From: an uncultured Acetatifactor sp.
GTDB lineage: Bacteria > Bacillota > Clostridia > Lachnospirales > Lachnospiraceae
Length of the DNA stretch: 44,635 bases
Direction: 5' to 3'
NCBI GenBank assembly: GCA_947588205.1
Contig: CANPYG010000008.1
Span: forward strand, 1-44,635
The notes under the pieces were generated by a model, which saw nothing but the letters and a program-made list of their open reading frames with translations, searched no databases and was not told where the DNA came from. This document shows positions 17,501-26,219 of this stretch, piece after piece. Made by a program: the position numbers and the translations under genes. How positions within the stretch are numbered: position 1 is the first letter of the stretch; every line of letters starts with the position of its first letter.

Positions 17501-18414
17501 ATACAGGAAGAATAAGCGAAGGGCCGGAAGGAGGGGGAGCTGTGGGGATTGACGGTTATACAAGAACCTGTGGCCTGATCGGGAATCCGGTGGAGCATAC
17601 CCTGTCCCCGGTCATTCATAATTCCCTGGCGGCGCTTCAAGGGGAGAACCTGGCCTATGTTCCCTTTCATGTGGGGGATGGGCTTCTTGAAGAGGCGGTA
17701 AAAGGAGCATATGCGCTGAACCTTTTGGGATGCAATGTAACGGTTCCCTATAAGAGCCAGGTGATGCGCTTTCTGAAAGAAATCGATCCTCTGGCGCGCA
17801 GGATCGGGGCGGTCAATACCCTTGTGCGTACTGAGGGCGGATTCAAGGGCTATAACACGGATATGCCCGGACTTTATCGGGCGCTTGTAAGGGATGGCGT
17901 GAAGATAGAAGGGGAGCGGGTGGTCATCCTAGGCGCAGGCGGCGTGGCGCGGGCCGTGGCAATGCTGCTGGCGGACAAGGGGGCTTCCAGGATCATTATT
18001 CTGAACCGTACCCCGGAGAGGGCACAGGTGATCGCCGACGAGATAAACAGGTATGTGGGCGGCGCGGTGTCTGAGGCGGGAGGATTGGGAGACTGGCAGG
18101 GGCTTCCGGGCGGCTTCCTGGCGATTCAGGCCACCAATGTGGGGATGTTCCCGAAGACAGACGGGGCTGTGATTGAGGATCCTGCTTTTTACCGAAGGGT
18201 ACATACGGGATATGACCTGGTTTTCAATCCATCCTGTACCCGTTTTATGCAGTTGGTCAGGGAAGCCGGGGGAAGGGCTTATGGAGGCCTTGGCATGCTG
18301 CTTTATCAGGGCGTGATCGCTTATGAGCTCTGGACGGGGAGGACGGTAAGCGATGAGCTGTCCGATATGGTTTATGGCAGGATGGAGGCGGCGCTGGGGC
18401 TTTCTGGAAAATGA
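17497..18414 (+). CDS. aroE: Shikimate dehydrogenase AroE
   Basis: Reduces 3-dehydroshikimate to shikimate with NADPH. Substrate-domain motifs are GLIGNPVEHTLSPVIHN, NVTVPYKSQVM with the catalytic Lys, and YNTDMPG with the catalytic Asp. The NADP domain has VILGAGGVARAVA and NRTPERAQ. ATG 17497 overlaps the yqeG stop, but an in-frame GTG at 17542 sits right behind GGAAGGAGGGGGAGC and removes 15 residues that relatives lack, so 17542 is the more likely true start. aroK and aroQ follow, so three consecutive steps or branches of chorismate synthesis are together. Confidence 0.95.
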   Translation: MNTGRISEGPEGGGAVGIDGYTRTCGLIGNPVEHTLSPVIHNSLAALQGENLAYVPFHVGDGLLEEAVKGAYALNLLGCNVTVPYKSQVMRFLKEIDPLARRIGAVNTLVRTEGGFKGYNTDMPGLYRALVRDGVKIEGERVVILGAGGVARAVAMLLADKGASRIIILNRTPERAQVIADEINRYVGGAVSEAGGLGDWQGLPGGFLAIQATNVGMFPKTDGAVIEDPAFYRRVHTGYDLVFNPSCTRFMQLVREAGGRAYGGLGMLLYQGVIAYELWTGRTVSDELSDMVYGRMEAALGLSGK

Positions 18415-18950
18415 GATATGGAGGCGGCGGTATGTGGGAAAGAGTAAACAAGGGAAATGTTGTGCTCATCGGCTTTATGGGAAGCGGCAAGACGACAGTG
18501 GGCATCAGGCTTTCCTATAAATGGAAGAGACCGTTTTTGGATACGGATAAGCTGATCGAATGCAGGGAAGGCAGGACTATCAGTGAGATATTCGCCGCAG
18601 AGGGGGAGGAATATTTCCGCGCGTTGGAGACAGAGCTGCTAAAGGAGCTATCCCTGAAGATACATAATCAGATTCTTTCCGTAGGCGGGGGAACGCCCCT
18701 GCGGGAGGAGAACAGGGATTTTTTAAAGCAGATCGGAACGGTGGTTTACCTGAGGGTGCGGCCGCAGACTGTGTATGAGAGGCTGAAGGGCGATACCACA
18801 AGGCCGCTTTTACAGGGGGAAGATCCCTTATCCAAAATTACGGAATTGTTGGATAAGCGTTGGAGGCTGTATGAGGAGGCAGCGGATCTTATCATCGATG
18901 TGGACGACATGGATATGGACGGGATACTGGAGAGGATCAAAGGGGTCTGA
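18411..18950 (+). CDS. aroK: Shikimate kinase AroK
   Basis: Phosphorylates shikimate with ATP. It has the P-loop GFMGSGKTTVG, the shikimate-binding Asp in FLDTDKLIE, the SVGGGTPLRE motif and the lid segment TRPLLQG. The product is 179 residues from ATG 18411, which overlaps aroE by four bases, or 172 from ATG 18432, which has GGAGGCGG ahead of it. Either start gives a full-length kinase. Confidence 0.95.
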   Translation: MRYGGGGMWERVNKGNVVLIGFMGSGKTTVGIRLSYKWKRPFLDTDKLIECREGRTISEIFAAEGEEYFRALETELLKELSLKIHNQILSVGGGTPLREENRDFLKQIGTVVYLRVRPQTVYERLKGDTTRPLLQGEDPLSKITELLDKRWRLYEEAADLIIDVDDMDMDGILERIKGV

Positions 18951-18979
18951 AGGAGAAGGCAAAATCAGGAGGACAGGAA

Positions 18980-19414
18980 ATGAAGATTTTAGTGATAAAC
19001 GGACCGAACCTGAATTTTTTAGGGATTCGGGAAAAAAGCGTTTATGGAACGCAGGATTATCAATATCTGCTGGATCTGATCGCACGGAAGGGTGAAAGGG
19101 AGGGCGTGGAGATTAATGTTTTCCAGAGCAACCACGAGGGAGCGATCATTGACCGGCTTCAGGAGGCTTATTATGACGGAACGGACGGCGTCGTGATCAA
19201 TCCGGGCGCCTTCACCCACTATAGCTATGCCATCCGGGACGCCCTTGCCAGCGTATTTGTGCCCAAGGTGGAGATTCATATCTCCGACATCACGCAACGG
19301 GAGGAATTCCGGAAGATTTCCGTGACGGCGCCTGTCTGTGATAAGCAGATTTATGGGCAGGGGCTGGACGGGTACCTGCAGGCGATCGATTTCATATTAC
19401 AGAAAGCGCAATGA
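18980..19414 (+). CDS. aroQ: Type II 3-dehydroquinate dehydratase AroQ
   Basis: Dehydrates 3-dehydroquinate to 3-dehydroshikimate by the dodecameric type II route. The 144-residue protein has NGPNLNFLGIRE, the catalytic Tyr in VYGTQDY, QSNHEGAIID, the catalytic His region NPGAFTHYSYAIRDAL, and EIHISDI. ATG 18980 follows AGGAGGACAGG. It closes the aro run before efp. Confidence 0.97.
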   Translation: MKILVINGPNLNFLGIREKSVYGTQDYQYLLDLIARKGEREGVEINVFQSNHEGAIIDRLQEAYYDGTDGVVINPGAFTHYSYAIRDALASVFVPKVEIHISDITQREEFRKISVTAPVCDKQIYGQGLDGYLQAIDFILQKAQ

Positions 19415-19442
19415 AAAAAATCCATATTTTTGAAAAAAAGAG

Positions 19443-19469
19443 TTGAAAAACGAAACCATTTATTATACA
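19443..19469 (+). promoter_or_regulatory. Possible promoter of efp
   Basis: TTGAAA and TATACA are present with a 15-nt spacer in an AT-rich stretch that begins right after aroQ. The spacer is shorter than ideal. The 118-nt gap and the AT content suggest that efp has its own promoter. Confidence 0.4.
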
Positions 19470-19532
19470 CTATTAAAGACCTGAATTCATTCTTAGAGAA
19501 ATAAACGCGAAGACTATAGGAGGAATATTTTT

Positions 19533-20090
19533 ATGATTTCTGCAGGCGATTTCAGAAATGGCATTACGATCGAGGTTGATGGCAATATTTTCCAGATCAT
19601 CGAATTCCAGCATGTAAAACCGGGAAAGGGCGCAGCTTTCGTGAGAACGAAGCTGAAGAACATCATCAACGGCGGCGTGGTTGAGAAGACCTTCCGCCCT
19701 ACTGAGAAGTACCCCCAGGCACGTATTGATAGAAAAGATATGCAGTACTTATATGCGGATGGAGATCTGTTCTATTTCATGGATACAGAGACCTACGATC
19801 AGATCGCCCTGAATGTTGATACAGTGGGCGACGCCCTGAAATTCGTGAAGGAGAACGAGATGTGCAAGATCTGTTCCCATAACGGAAGCGTATTCTCCGT
19901 AGAGCCTCCCCTGTTCGTAGAGCTTGAGATTACGGATACCGAGCCCGGTTTCAAGGGAGATACCGCGACCGGCGCCTCCAAGCCCGCAGTTGTGGAGACC
20001 GGCGCGACGGTTTATGTTCCTCTGTTTGTGAACCAGGGCGATAAGATTAAGATCGACACCAGGACAGGGGAATATCTGTCCCGCGTATAA
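19533..20090 (+). CDS. efp: Elongation factor P
   Basis: EF-P relieves ribosome stalling at polyproline. The 185-residue protein shows the N-terminal KOW-like domain with the modification loop [17 protein letters not shown] (the Lys of GKG is the usual modified position), the central OB domain and the C-terminal OB domain with [18 protein letters not shown] and the final [20 protein letters not shown] 19533 follows TAGGAGGAATATTTTT. Confidence 0.97.
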   Translation: MISAGDFRNGITIEVDGNIFQIIEFQHVKPGKGAAFVRTKLKNIINGGVVEKTFRPTEKYPQARIDRKDMQYLYADGDLFYFMDTETYDQIALNVDTVGDALKFVKENEMCKICSHNGSVFSVEPPLFVELEITDTEPGFKGDTATGASKPAVVETGATVYVPLFVNQGDKIKIDTRTGEYLSRV

Positions 20091-20171
20091 TGTTTTCGTT
20101 CAGCATGGAAGCATTTCTGATCATATTCCGGGCTCCTGGAAATAAGTTCTATTATTTTCTGTAAATAATGA

Positions 20172-20200
20172 TAGACAATTTGTTAAAAATATGATATGCT
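20172..20200 (+). promoter_or_regulatory. Promoter of the tRNA-Arg gene
   Basis: TAGACA and TATGCT are spaced by 17 nt, placing the start about 25 nt upstream of the mature tRNA and inside the left arm of the inverted repeat that flanks it. Confidence 0.5.
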
Positions 20201-20322
20201 AATCAAGGTGATGTAATAATTTTGTAATATTTGCATCCGTAGTCTAATGGATAGAACGAAGGCCTCCGACGCCTTTAATGCAGGTTCGATTCCTGTCGGA
20301 TGCATTTTACATCACCTTGATT
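20201..20322. repeat. Perfect 16-bp inverted repeat flanking the tRNA gene
   Basis: AATCAAGGTGATGTAA (20201-20216) is the exact reverse complement of 20307-20322. The right arm begins 2 nt after the tRNA and runs into a T-rich tract (20325-20331). In a primary transcript the leader and trailer could pair, enclosing the tRNA as a branch, and the stem plus T run could act as terminator. Confidence 0.8.
20233..20304 (+). tRNA. tRNA-Arg, anticodon CCG
   Basis: The 72-nt cloverleaf has a perfect 7-bp acceptor stem (GCATCCG with CGGATGC, discriminator A) and a D arm around TCTAATGGATAGA. The anticodon stem AAGGC/GCCTT holds the loop CTCCGAC (anticodon CCG), and the T arm holds TTCGATT. The CCA end is not encoded. 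It reads CGG arginine codons. Confidence 0.96.
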
Positions 20323-20376
20323 TCATTTTTTTCGGAGAAAAGATACTGGAAACAAACTGTTCAGAAAGGCGATATT

Positions 20377-21657
20377 ATGTGGAGAAGGAAATTTAACGAT
20401 TTTTGTAATAAAATTATGAAGTACAGCATGATTGTTTTCCCGGTGCTCGTAGTTGTTGGGGTCGCGGCGACGGTGGCGATCGCGCTGGGCGCGGATAATC
20501 AGGAAGATTCCGAGATCGACGAGATTCTTGCGATTGACGGGCTCGCCGTAAAAGCGGAGGATCTGCCGGTATCCCAGGAGGCGGAGCCCCTTTCGGAGGA
20601 CGTGGATGAATCCCTGGTCCTGAATGAGGACGAAGCGCTTACCGCTTTCATTTCCACTTATTATAATGCGCTTGCCCAGGGCGATCTGGAGACCATTAAG
20701 GGTATCAGCAATTTTGTAAAGGATACCGAAGTGATCCGTATCCAGGAGCTGGGAAAGTATACCGAGAGCTATCCGAAGATTGAGATTTATACGAAGCCGG
20801 GTCCGGTGGAGGGATCCTGGATCGCATATGTCTATACACTGGTCAAGTTCTATGGTTATGAGGATGAAGTGCCTGGATTTAAGGGCTTTTATGTATGCAC
20901 GGATGAGGCCGGGAATTTGTATCTGAATGACGGTGAAACGGATGAGGCAGTCCTGGATTATATTAAAAGGGTCAGCAGCCAGGAGGATGTCATTGACCTG
21001 AATAACCGTGTGAACGCGGAGTATAATGAGCTGATGACCTCAAAGGAAGAGCTTTTTGAATATATCAGTGAACTGGAGAAGGAAGTCAGCATCGTTACAG
21101 GAGAGGCGCTCGCGAGTCAGGCTTCGGATAATGACGCCAACGGGGCAGAAGATTCAGAGGGCGAAGGAGCGCCGCAGGAGAGCGCAGGACAGAACCTGAC
21201 CGGAACAGCTACCACGGCGGTGAATGTCAGGGTCTCAGATAGTGAGCTCGCCGATAAGCTCGGCAAGCTGACGGCAGGAGAGCAGGTTCAGGTGGTTGAA
21301 GTGCGTCAGAACGGCTGGACCAAGGTCGTTTACGAAGGAAAAGACGGATATGTGAAATCGGAGTACCTGTTGGTTACAGGAGACGGAGCGGAAGAGATAC
21401 CGGCGAACGGAGCTGGGCAGAATACACAGACTCAGGATCCGTCGGCAGGGGGAGATGCAGGGCAGTCTTCTCAGGGAACTGTCACCAAGGTCGCAACTGC
21501 CAATTTAAATCTGCGCAAGGAGACCAGTGTTTCATCTGATAAGCTGGGAACCGTTGTGGGCGGTGATACCGTGGAGGTGCTGTCAGAGTCGGGCGAATGG
21601 AGTCAGATCCGTTATAAAGGCATGGTCGGATATGTGAAAACTGAGTATTTGAGATAA
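20377..21657 (+). CDS. Membrane-anchored protein with two bacterial SH3 domains
   Basis: A 426-residue protein. The start is placed at ATG 20377 because the upstream part of the frame runs through the tRNA; AAAGG precedes it. A basic N-terminus and one membrane segment (about residues 21-43, VFPVLVVVGVAATVAIAL) anchor it. The outer part has an acidic stretch, an alpha/beta domain (ALTAFISTYYNALAQGDLET, about residues 87-190), a coiled segment, then two SH3b repeats (TTAVNVRVSDSELADKLGKL, and ATANLNLRKETSVSSDKLGT) joined by a Gly/Gln-rich linker. SH3b domains bind peptidoglycan, so a cell-wall role outside the membrane is likely. The precise function is unknown. Confidence 0.85.
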   Translation: MWRRKFNDFCNKIMKYSMIVFPVLVVVGVAATVAIALGADNQEDSEIDEILAIDGLAVKAEDLPVSQEAEPLSEDVDESLVLNEDEALTAFISTYYNALAQGDLETIKGISNFVKDTEVIRIQELGKYTESYPKIEIYTKPGPVEGSWIAYVYTLVKFYGYEDEVPGFKGFYVCTDEAGNLYLNDGETDEAVLDYIKRVSSQEDVIDLNNRVNAEYNELMTSKEELFEYISELEKEVSIVTGEALASQASDNDANGAEDSEGEGAPQESAGQNLTGTATTAVNVRVSDSELADKLGKLTAGEQVQVVEVRQNGWTKVVYEGKDGYVKSEYLLVTGDGAEEIPANGAGQNTQTQDPSAGGDAGQSSQGTVTKVATANLNLRKETSVSSDKLGTVVGGDTVEVLSESGEWSQIRYKGMVGYVKTEYLR

Positions 21658-21691
21658 GGGAATAAAAATCTGAATATTGCAGATAATGGAA

Positions 21692-21719
21692 AGGGATGCC
21701 GCAAAGGCATCCTTTTTTT
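21692..21719 (+). terminator. Intrinsic terminator after the SH3 protein gene
   Basis: A 7-bp GC-rich stem (GGATGCC/GGCATCC, extended by A-T pairs) with a GCAAA loop is followed by seven T. The ribosome site of the next gene begins 1-2 nt after the T run, so that gene depends on read-through or an unseen start. Confidence 0.9.
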
Positions 21720-21731
21720 CAGGAGGAGCAT

Positions 21732-22163
21732 ATGAAATTACAGGAAGCGGCCATTTACAGGGAAATTCAGCGCAGCACGGAAAACGCCATGACTGCCATT
21801 GATACGATCTCGGATAAAATATATGACGATCAGCTGGCAATGCAGGTATCCAGGCAGGCGCTTCAATATTCTGAAATCCATAACCAGGCTGTGGAAAAGC
21901 TGCTGCAGGGCAGGGAGGAGCTATATCACAGCACGCATTTGTCAGATTTCGCGCTGAAAGGCGGGATTCATTACAATACCCTGCTGAATACCAGCACAGG
22001 GCATATTGCAGAGCTTATGATCCGCGGAAGCAATCAGGGAATTGTAGCCATGAATAAAATTCTGAACCACAACAGCGAGGCGGGGGAGATGCCTACGGCC
22101 CTGGCAAAGCAGCTGATCCACTTTGAAGAGCAGAATATTGCCAGGCTGACGAAGTATCTGTAA
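21732..22163 (+). CDS. Protein of unknown function, helical
   Basis: Codes for 143 residues from ATG 21732 behind AGGAGGAGC; the open frame extends upstream through the terminator hairpin, which cannot be coding. I do not recognise the family. It is almost entirely helical, without membrane segments, with repeated amphipathic helices (AIYREIQRSTENAMTAIDTI, GIVAMNKILNHNSEAGEMPT). It starts immediately downstream of a strong terminator, which is an odd place and suggests expression by read-through or control at the terminator. Confidence 0.75.
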   Translation: MKLQEAAIYREIQRSTENAMTAIDTISDKIYDDQLAMQVSRQALQYSEIHNQAVEKLLQGREELYHSTHLSDFALKGGIHYNTLLNTSTGHIAELMIRGSNQGIVAMNKILNHNSEAGEMPTALAKQLIHFEEQNIARLTKYL

Positions 22164-22309
22164 TGGTGAAAAGCGGAATTTCATTCCGGGAAACATGTGA
22201 AGAATCCGGAACAAACGTATTCCGTTATATTTGTATACATGTATATTTTCTTGTGCAAATTGTATAGAAAGACCGAAAAAACTTTTTCAATTTAGTGAGA
22301 AAAAGTGAA

Positions 22310-22338
22310 TTGTGAAAATGCTTTTTTCGTTATATAAT
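22310..22338 (+). promoter_or_regulatory. Promoter upstream of gdhA
   Basis: TTGTGA and a consensus TATAAT are spaced by 17 nt. The predicted start is near 22345, giving a leader of about 165 nt before the glutamate dehydrogenase start. The upstream part of the gap (22164-22309) is AT-rich and contains TGTATACATGTATA but nothing else I can name. Confidence 0.75.
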
Positions 22339-22363
22339 ATTCCGTGGGACAAGGGCGTCAGAC

Positions 22364-22391
22364 GGCACAGGTATGTTCCTGTGCCTTTTTT
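22364..22391 (+). terminator. Intrinsic terminator inside the gdhA leader
   Basis: Perfect 8-bp stem GGCACAGG/CCTGTGCC with a TATGTT loop followed by six T, only about 20 nt downstream of the predicted transcription start and about 120 nt upstream of gdhA. The following leader can form a second hairpin (CCGCC/GGCGG near 22427-22441, flanked by TGCC and GGCA). This is the layout of a transcription attenuator or of a very short RNA. Confidence 0.75.
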
Positions 22392-22509
22392 GGTATAACA
22401 GCAAGCGGTGCCTGAAAAGGATTCCGCCCGTGCGGCGGGGCATCCACGGTACACTACCTGACTCCTTGTAAACGAAGCGTGTATTTATAAAATAAAGGAG
22501 GACATGAAA

Positions 22510-23839
<1,330 letters not shown>

Positions 23840-23848
23840 GGAAGGACA

Positions 23849-23912
23849 GTAACAGTTCAGCCGCGCCCAAGCCGAATAGATTCGGCAGGCAAAGGGCTGG
23901 CTGAACTGTTAC
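23849..23912. repeat. Large three-tier inverted repeat after gdhA
   Basis: Outer arms of 14 bp match perfectly (23849-23862 with 23899-23912); inside lie GCCC/GGGC (23865-23868, 23894-23897) and GCCGAAT/ATTCGGC (23871-23877, 23880-23886). The 64-nt element has no T tract, so it is probably an mRNA 3'-end structure or a cruciform rather than a terminator. Confidence 0.75.
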
Positions 23913-23925
23913 GAAAGACGTGATA

Positions 23926-23966
23926 AAAGCCCTCGGGAGGTCGTAACGGAACCTCCGGAGGGCTTT
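23926..23966. terminator. Probable terminator after gdhA, first
   Basis: AAAGCCCTC at 23926 begins a stem that pairs with 23951-23966 (9 bp, one mismatch, 6 bp). It has A residues before and TTT after the stem, so it may work in both directions. Confidence 0.7.
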
Positions 23967-23985
23967 GCTGTGAAACAATAAAATG

Positions 23986-24025
23986 GAAGCCGACGTCAGA
24001 TGTTTCCTGTTCTGACGCCGGCTTC
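23986..24025 (+). terminator. Probable terminator after gdhA, second
   Basis: A 15-bp stem (23986-24000 with 24011-24025, one mismatch) with a 10-nt loop is followed by TTCT. The T tract is weak. With the two preceding hairpins it gives three consecutive strong structures in 180 nt. Confidence 0.55.
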
Positions 24026-24287
24026 TTCTATGTAAACAGGAGGGGCCTGTAATGTTTAGGCGAAGCTGGACGACACCGATTCAGACAGCATCGGCAGCTC
24101 CATTTTAAAATGCGCATTTTGTTTTGAAGGAGAGCAGCTTATCCGCTTGCTTCTTTGTGAAAAGCGTTTTCCCTTCCCCTTCAAGCTGTATTTATCATAC
24201 AGCAGAAATGTGTCTAAAATACATCCAAATACGAAAGAAAGGATGAAAAAGAATAAAGAAAATATAAATCCTACAGTGGGGTGGAAT
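24026..24287. other. Intergenic stretch without a supported gene
   Basis: The ~400-nt gap between the gdhA terminators and the ABC exporter holds the promoter at 24288 and otherwise no gene I can support. A minus-strand frame (24056-24337) would code for 93 residues with one hydrophobic segment and a basic tail, but its only start is a TTG without a ribosome site. It may be a gene remnant. Confidence 0.5.
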
Positions 24288-24317
24288 TTGACATCGATCC
24301 AATAGGGGGTGTATAAT
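24288..24317 (+). promoter_or_regulatory. Consensus promoter of the ABC exporter operon
   Basis: TTGACA and TATAAT are both perfect, spaced by 18 nt. The transcript would start near 24325, about 100 nt upstream of the first exporter gene. No regulator gene or obvious operator lies next to it. Confidence 0.8.
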
Positions 24318-24428
24318 AGCCGTGAAAAAAAGAGCAAAGCAGCGCGACTTTGCCAGTCGAATTTATTGGGCTTCTGAATTTATTCGGCTTAGCGCGGAGC
24401 GGACTGTGACAATTCTAAGGAGATGGCA

Positions 24429-26219
24429 ATGTTTCAAAATATCAAACAGTTATTTTCCATGCTCTGGAAATACGATAAAAAATATTACCTGGTCTTCTTT
24501 TTTACGATTCTTTTACAGGTGACGAATAACCTTGTCAATGTGGTGCTTCCCCGGTATCTCATTGATTATTTGACGCAGGATGAGATAACGCGTGCGGCAA
24601 TTGTGGCAGGAATGCTGTGTCTTGCGGGCGTTGTCATCGGCGTGGGCTCTATTGTGCTGCAGTACCGGAAAAATCTGATCCAGCAAGGCTTTCATTTCCG
24701 TTTGACGGAAAAGCTCGCAGAATGTTCCCATTCTGTTCCCTACGAAAAATTTGAGGATTTCAAGGTCAGGGAAGAATATCAGTTTGCCGTGAAATGTGCG
24801 GATGAGGGCTCCGCTGGGAAAATACTGGACTATGTCCTGAACGCAGTCAGCCTGCTGCTTTCCCTGGCCAGCCTGCTGTATCTTACCTCCTATGTTGTCT
24901 GGTGGTTGTGGATGATCATCATCGTGAGCATCATCGTCAACACCGTTTGCGAATCCTACCGAATGAAATACCATTACGAAGGCACCCGTTCACAGAATGC
25001 GGTGGACATGCGTATGCTTTATGCCAGGGACCGGCTGACGTGGAAGGCTTTTGCGAAGGAAGTCCGCTTGTTTCACATGTATGATTATGTGGTGAAAACG
25101 GCAGAGCATTATATCGATGCCTTGTCAGCCATCCAAAAGGAGCGGGCGACGAAGACCTTCAGGGCCTTGTTCTGGAGTTACCTGGTCAACGGTCTCCAGA
25201 TGATCGCCGTATATGGGTATGTGGGTTATGAATGTTATCGGGGCAGTTTCTCTATCGGGGAGTTTACCCTGCTCACCCTGGCCATCCTGTCCGTCAGCCA
25301 GCTTACCGCAGGCATAGCGTCGAGCTATATGGAAGTAAAACAGCAGGGGGAGTATCTGAAGGATTATTTTTCCTTCCTTTCTTACGCCGAAGCCCAGCCT
25401 GGTGCCCGCAGCGTAAGAACTAAGGCGGGCTTTGAAATCACCTTTGACCAGGTCCATTTTGCCTATCCCGGAAGCGACAGCGAAGCGGTCAAAGGGGTAT
25501 CCCATACCTTTCAGGCGGGGAAAAAATATGGCATTGTAGGGGCTAACGGCTCCGGGAAGACCACCTTCATCCATCTTTTGATGGGATTATATGACGCTAC
25601 TTCCGGCCGGATTTTACTGGACCAGTCCCCGGTTCAGGATTTGGACAGGGAACAGTACTATGGCCTGTTTTCCCCGGTGCTGCAGGATTTTAACCTGTAT
25701 GCGTATACAATTCGCGAGAATATTGAGATGGCTTCGGAAAAAGACGACGATAAAACCAGGGAATTGATGGATAAAATGAACATCGCTGACCGGATAGGGC
25801 AGCTTCCCGGGAAAATCGACACTTACATCACCAGCGAATATGAAGACCAGGGAACGGAGTTTTCCGGCGGCGAACAGCAGAAGATAGCCATCATGCGGGC
25901 ATTTTATAAGGATGCACCCATTTTGGTCCTGGACGAGCCCACATCTGCCCTGTCGCCTAAAAGCGAATACGAATTATATGGCGAGATCAATGGATTGGCA
26001 GCTGACAAAACTGTATTTTTTATTTCCCATCGGATGGCAAGCTGCCGGATGTGCGATGAGATCCTGGTATTTGACCAGGGAAGGATTGTGGAATGCGGAA
26101 CCCATGAGGCCCTGATGCGGGAGCAGGGGTTATACCACCGGATGTTCCAGGCCCAGGCCAGCCTTTACGCGGAGGAAAATTATGAAGAAAATGAAGAGCG
26201 TCTTTCAAACGACAATTGA
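24429..26219 (+). CDS. ABC exporter subunit 1 (membrane domain fused to ATPase)
   Basis: About 596 residues: six membrane helices in the first ~320 residues, then an ATPase domain. Walker A is GANGSGKTT, the signature is FSGGEQQKIAIMRA, Walker B runs ILVLDEPTSAL, and the switch His is in FISHRMASC. ATG 24429 has AAGGAG with correct spacing; ATG 24423 touches the ribosome site and is less likely. The partner gene overlaps by 38 nt, so a heterodimeric exporter is expected. The substrate is unknown; half-size pairs of this kind export peptides, lipids or drugs. No peptidase domain, precursor peptide or modifying enzyme is found nearby. Confidence 0.92.
   Translation: MFQNIKQLFSMLWKYDKKYYLVFFFTILLQVTNNLVNVVLPRYLIDYLTQDEITRAAIVAGMLCLAGVVIGVGSIVLQYRKNLIQQGFHFRLTEKLAECSHSVPYEKFEDFKVREEYQFAVKCADEGSAGKILDYVLNAVSLLLSLASLLYLTSYVVWWLWMIIIVSIIVNTVCESYRMKYHYEGTRSQNAVDMRMLYARDRLTWKAFAKEVRLFHMYDYVVKTAEHYIDALSAIQKERATKTFRALFWSYLVNGLQMIAVYGYVGYECYRGSFSIGEFTLLTLAILSVSQLTAGIASSYMEVKQQGEYLKDYFSFLSYAEAQPGARSVRTKAGFEITFDQVHFAYPGSDSEAVKGVSHTFQAGKKYGIVGANGSGKTTFIHLLMGLYDATSGRILLDQSPVQDLDREQYYGLFSPVLQDFNLYAYTIRENIEMASEKDDDKTRELMDKMNIADRIGQLPGKIDTYITSEYEDQGTEFSGGEQQKIAIMRAFYKDAPILVLDEPTSALSPKSEYELYGEINGLAADKTVFFISHRMASCRMCDEILVFDQGRIVECGTHEALMREQGLYHRMFQAQASLYAEENYEENEERLSNDN

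Noticed and set aside
20233..20304. tRNA-Arg as the attachment site of the prophage
   Set aside because: The integrase lies 8 kb away beyond host genes, and no copy of the tRNA 3' end was seen at the prophage edge.
24056..24337. Minus-strand 93-residue frame with a hydrophobic segment before the ABC exporter
   Set aside because: The only start is a TTG without ribosome site and it runs through the exporter promoter; no family recognised.
24322..24522. Plus-strand 66-residue frame starting GTG right after the exporter promoter
   Set aside because: It would be nearly leaderless, has no ribosome site and overlaps the true exporter start in another frame.
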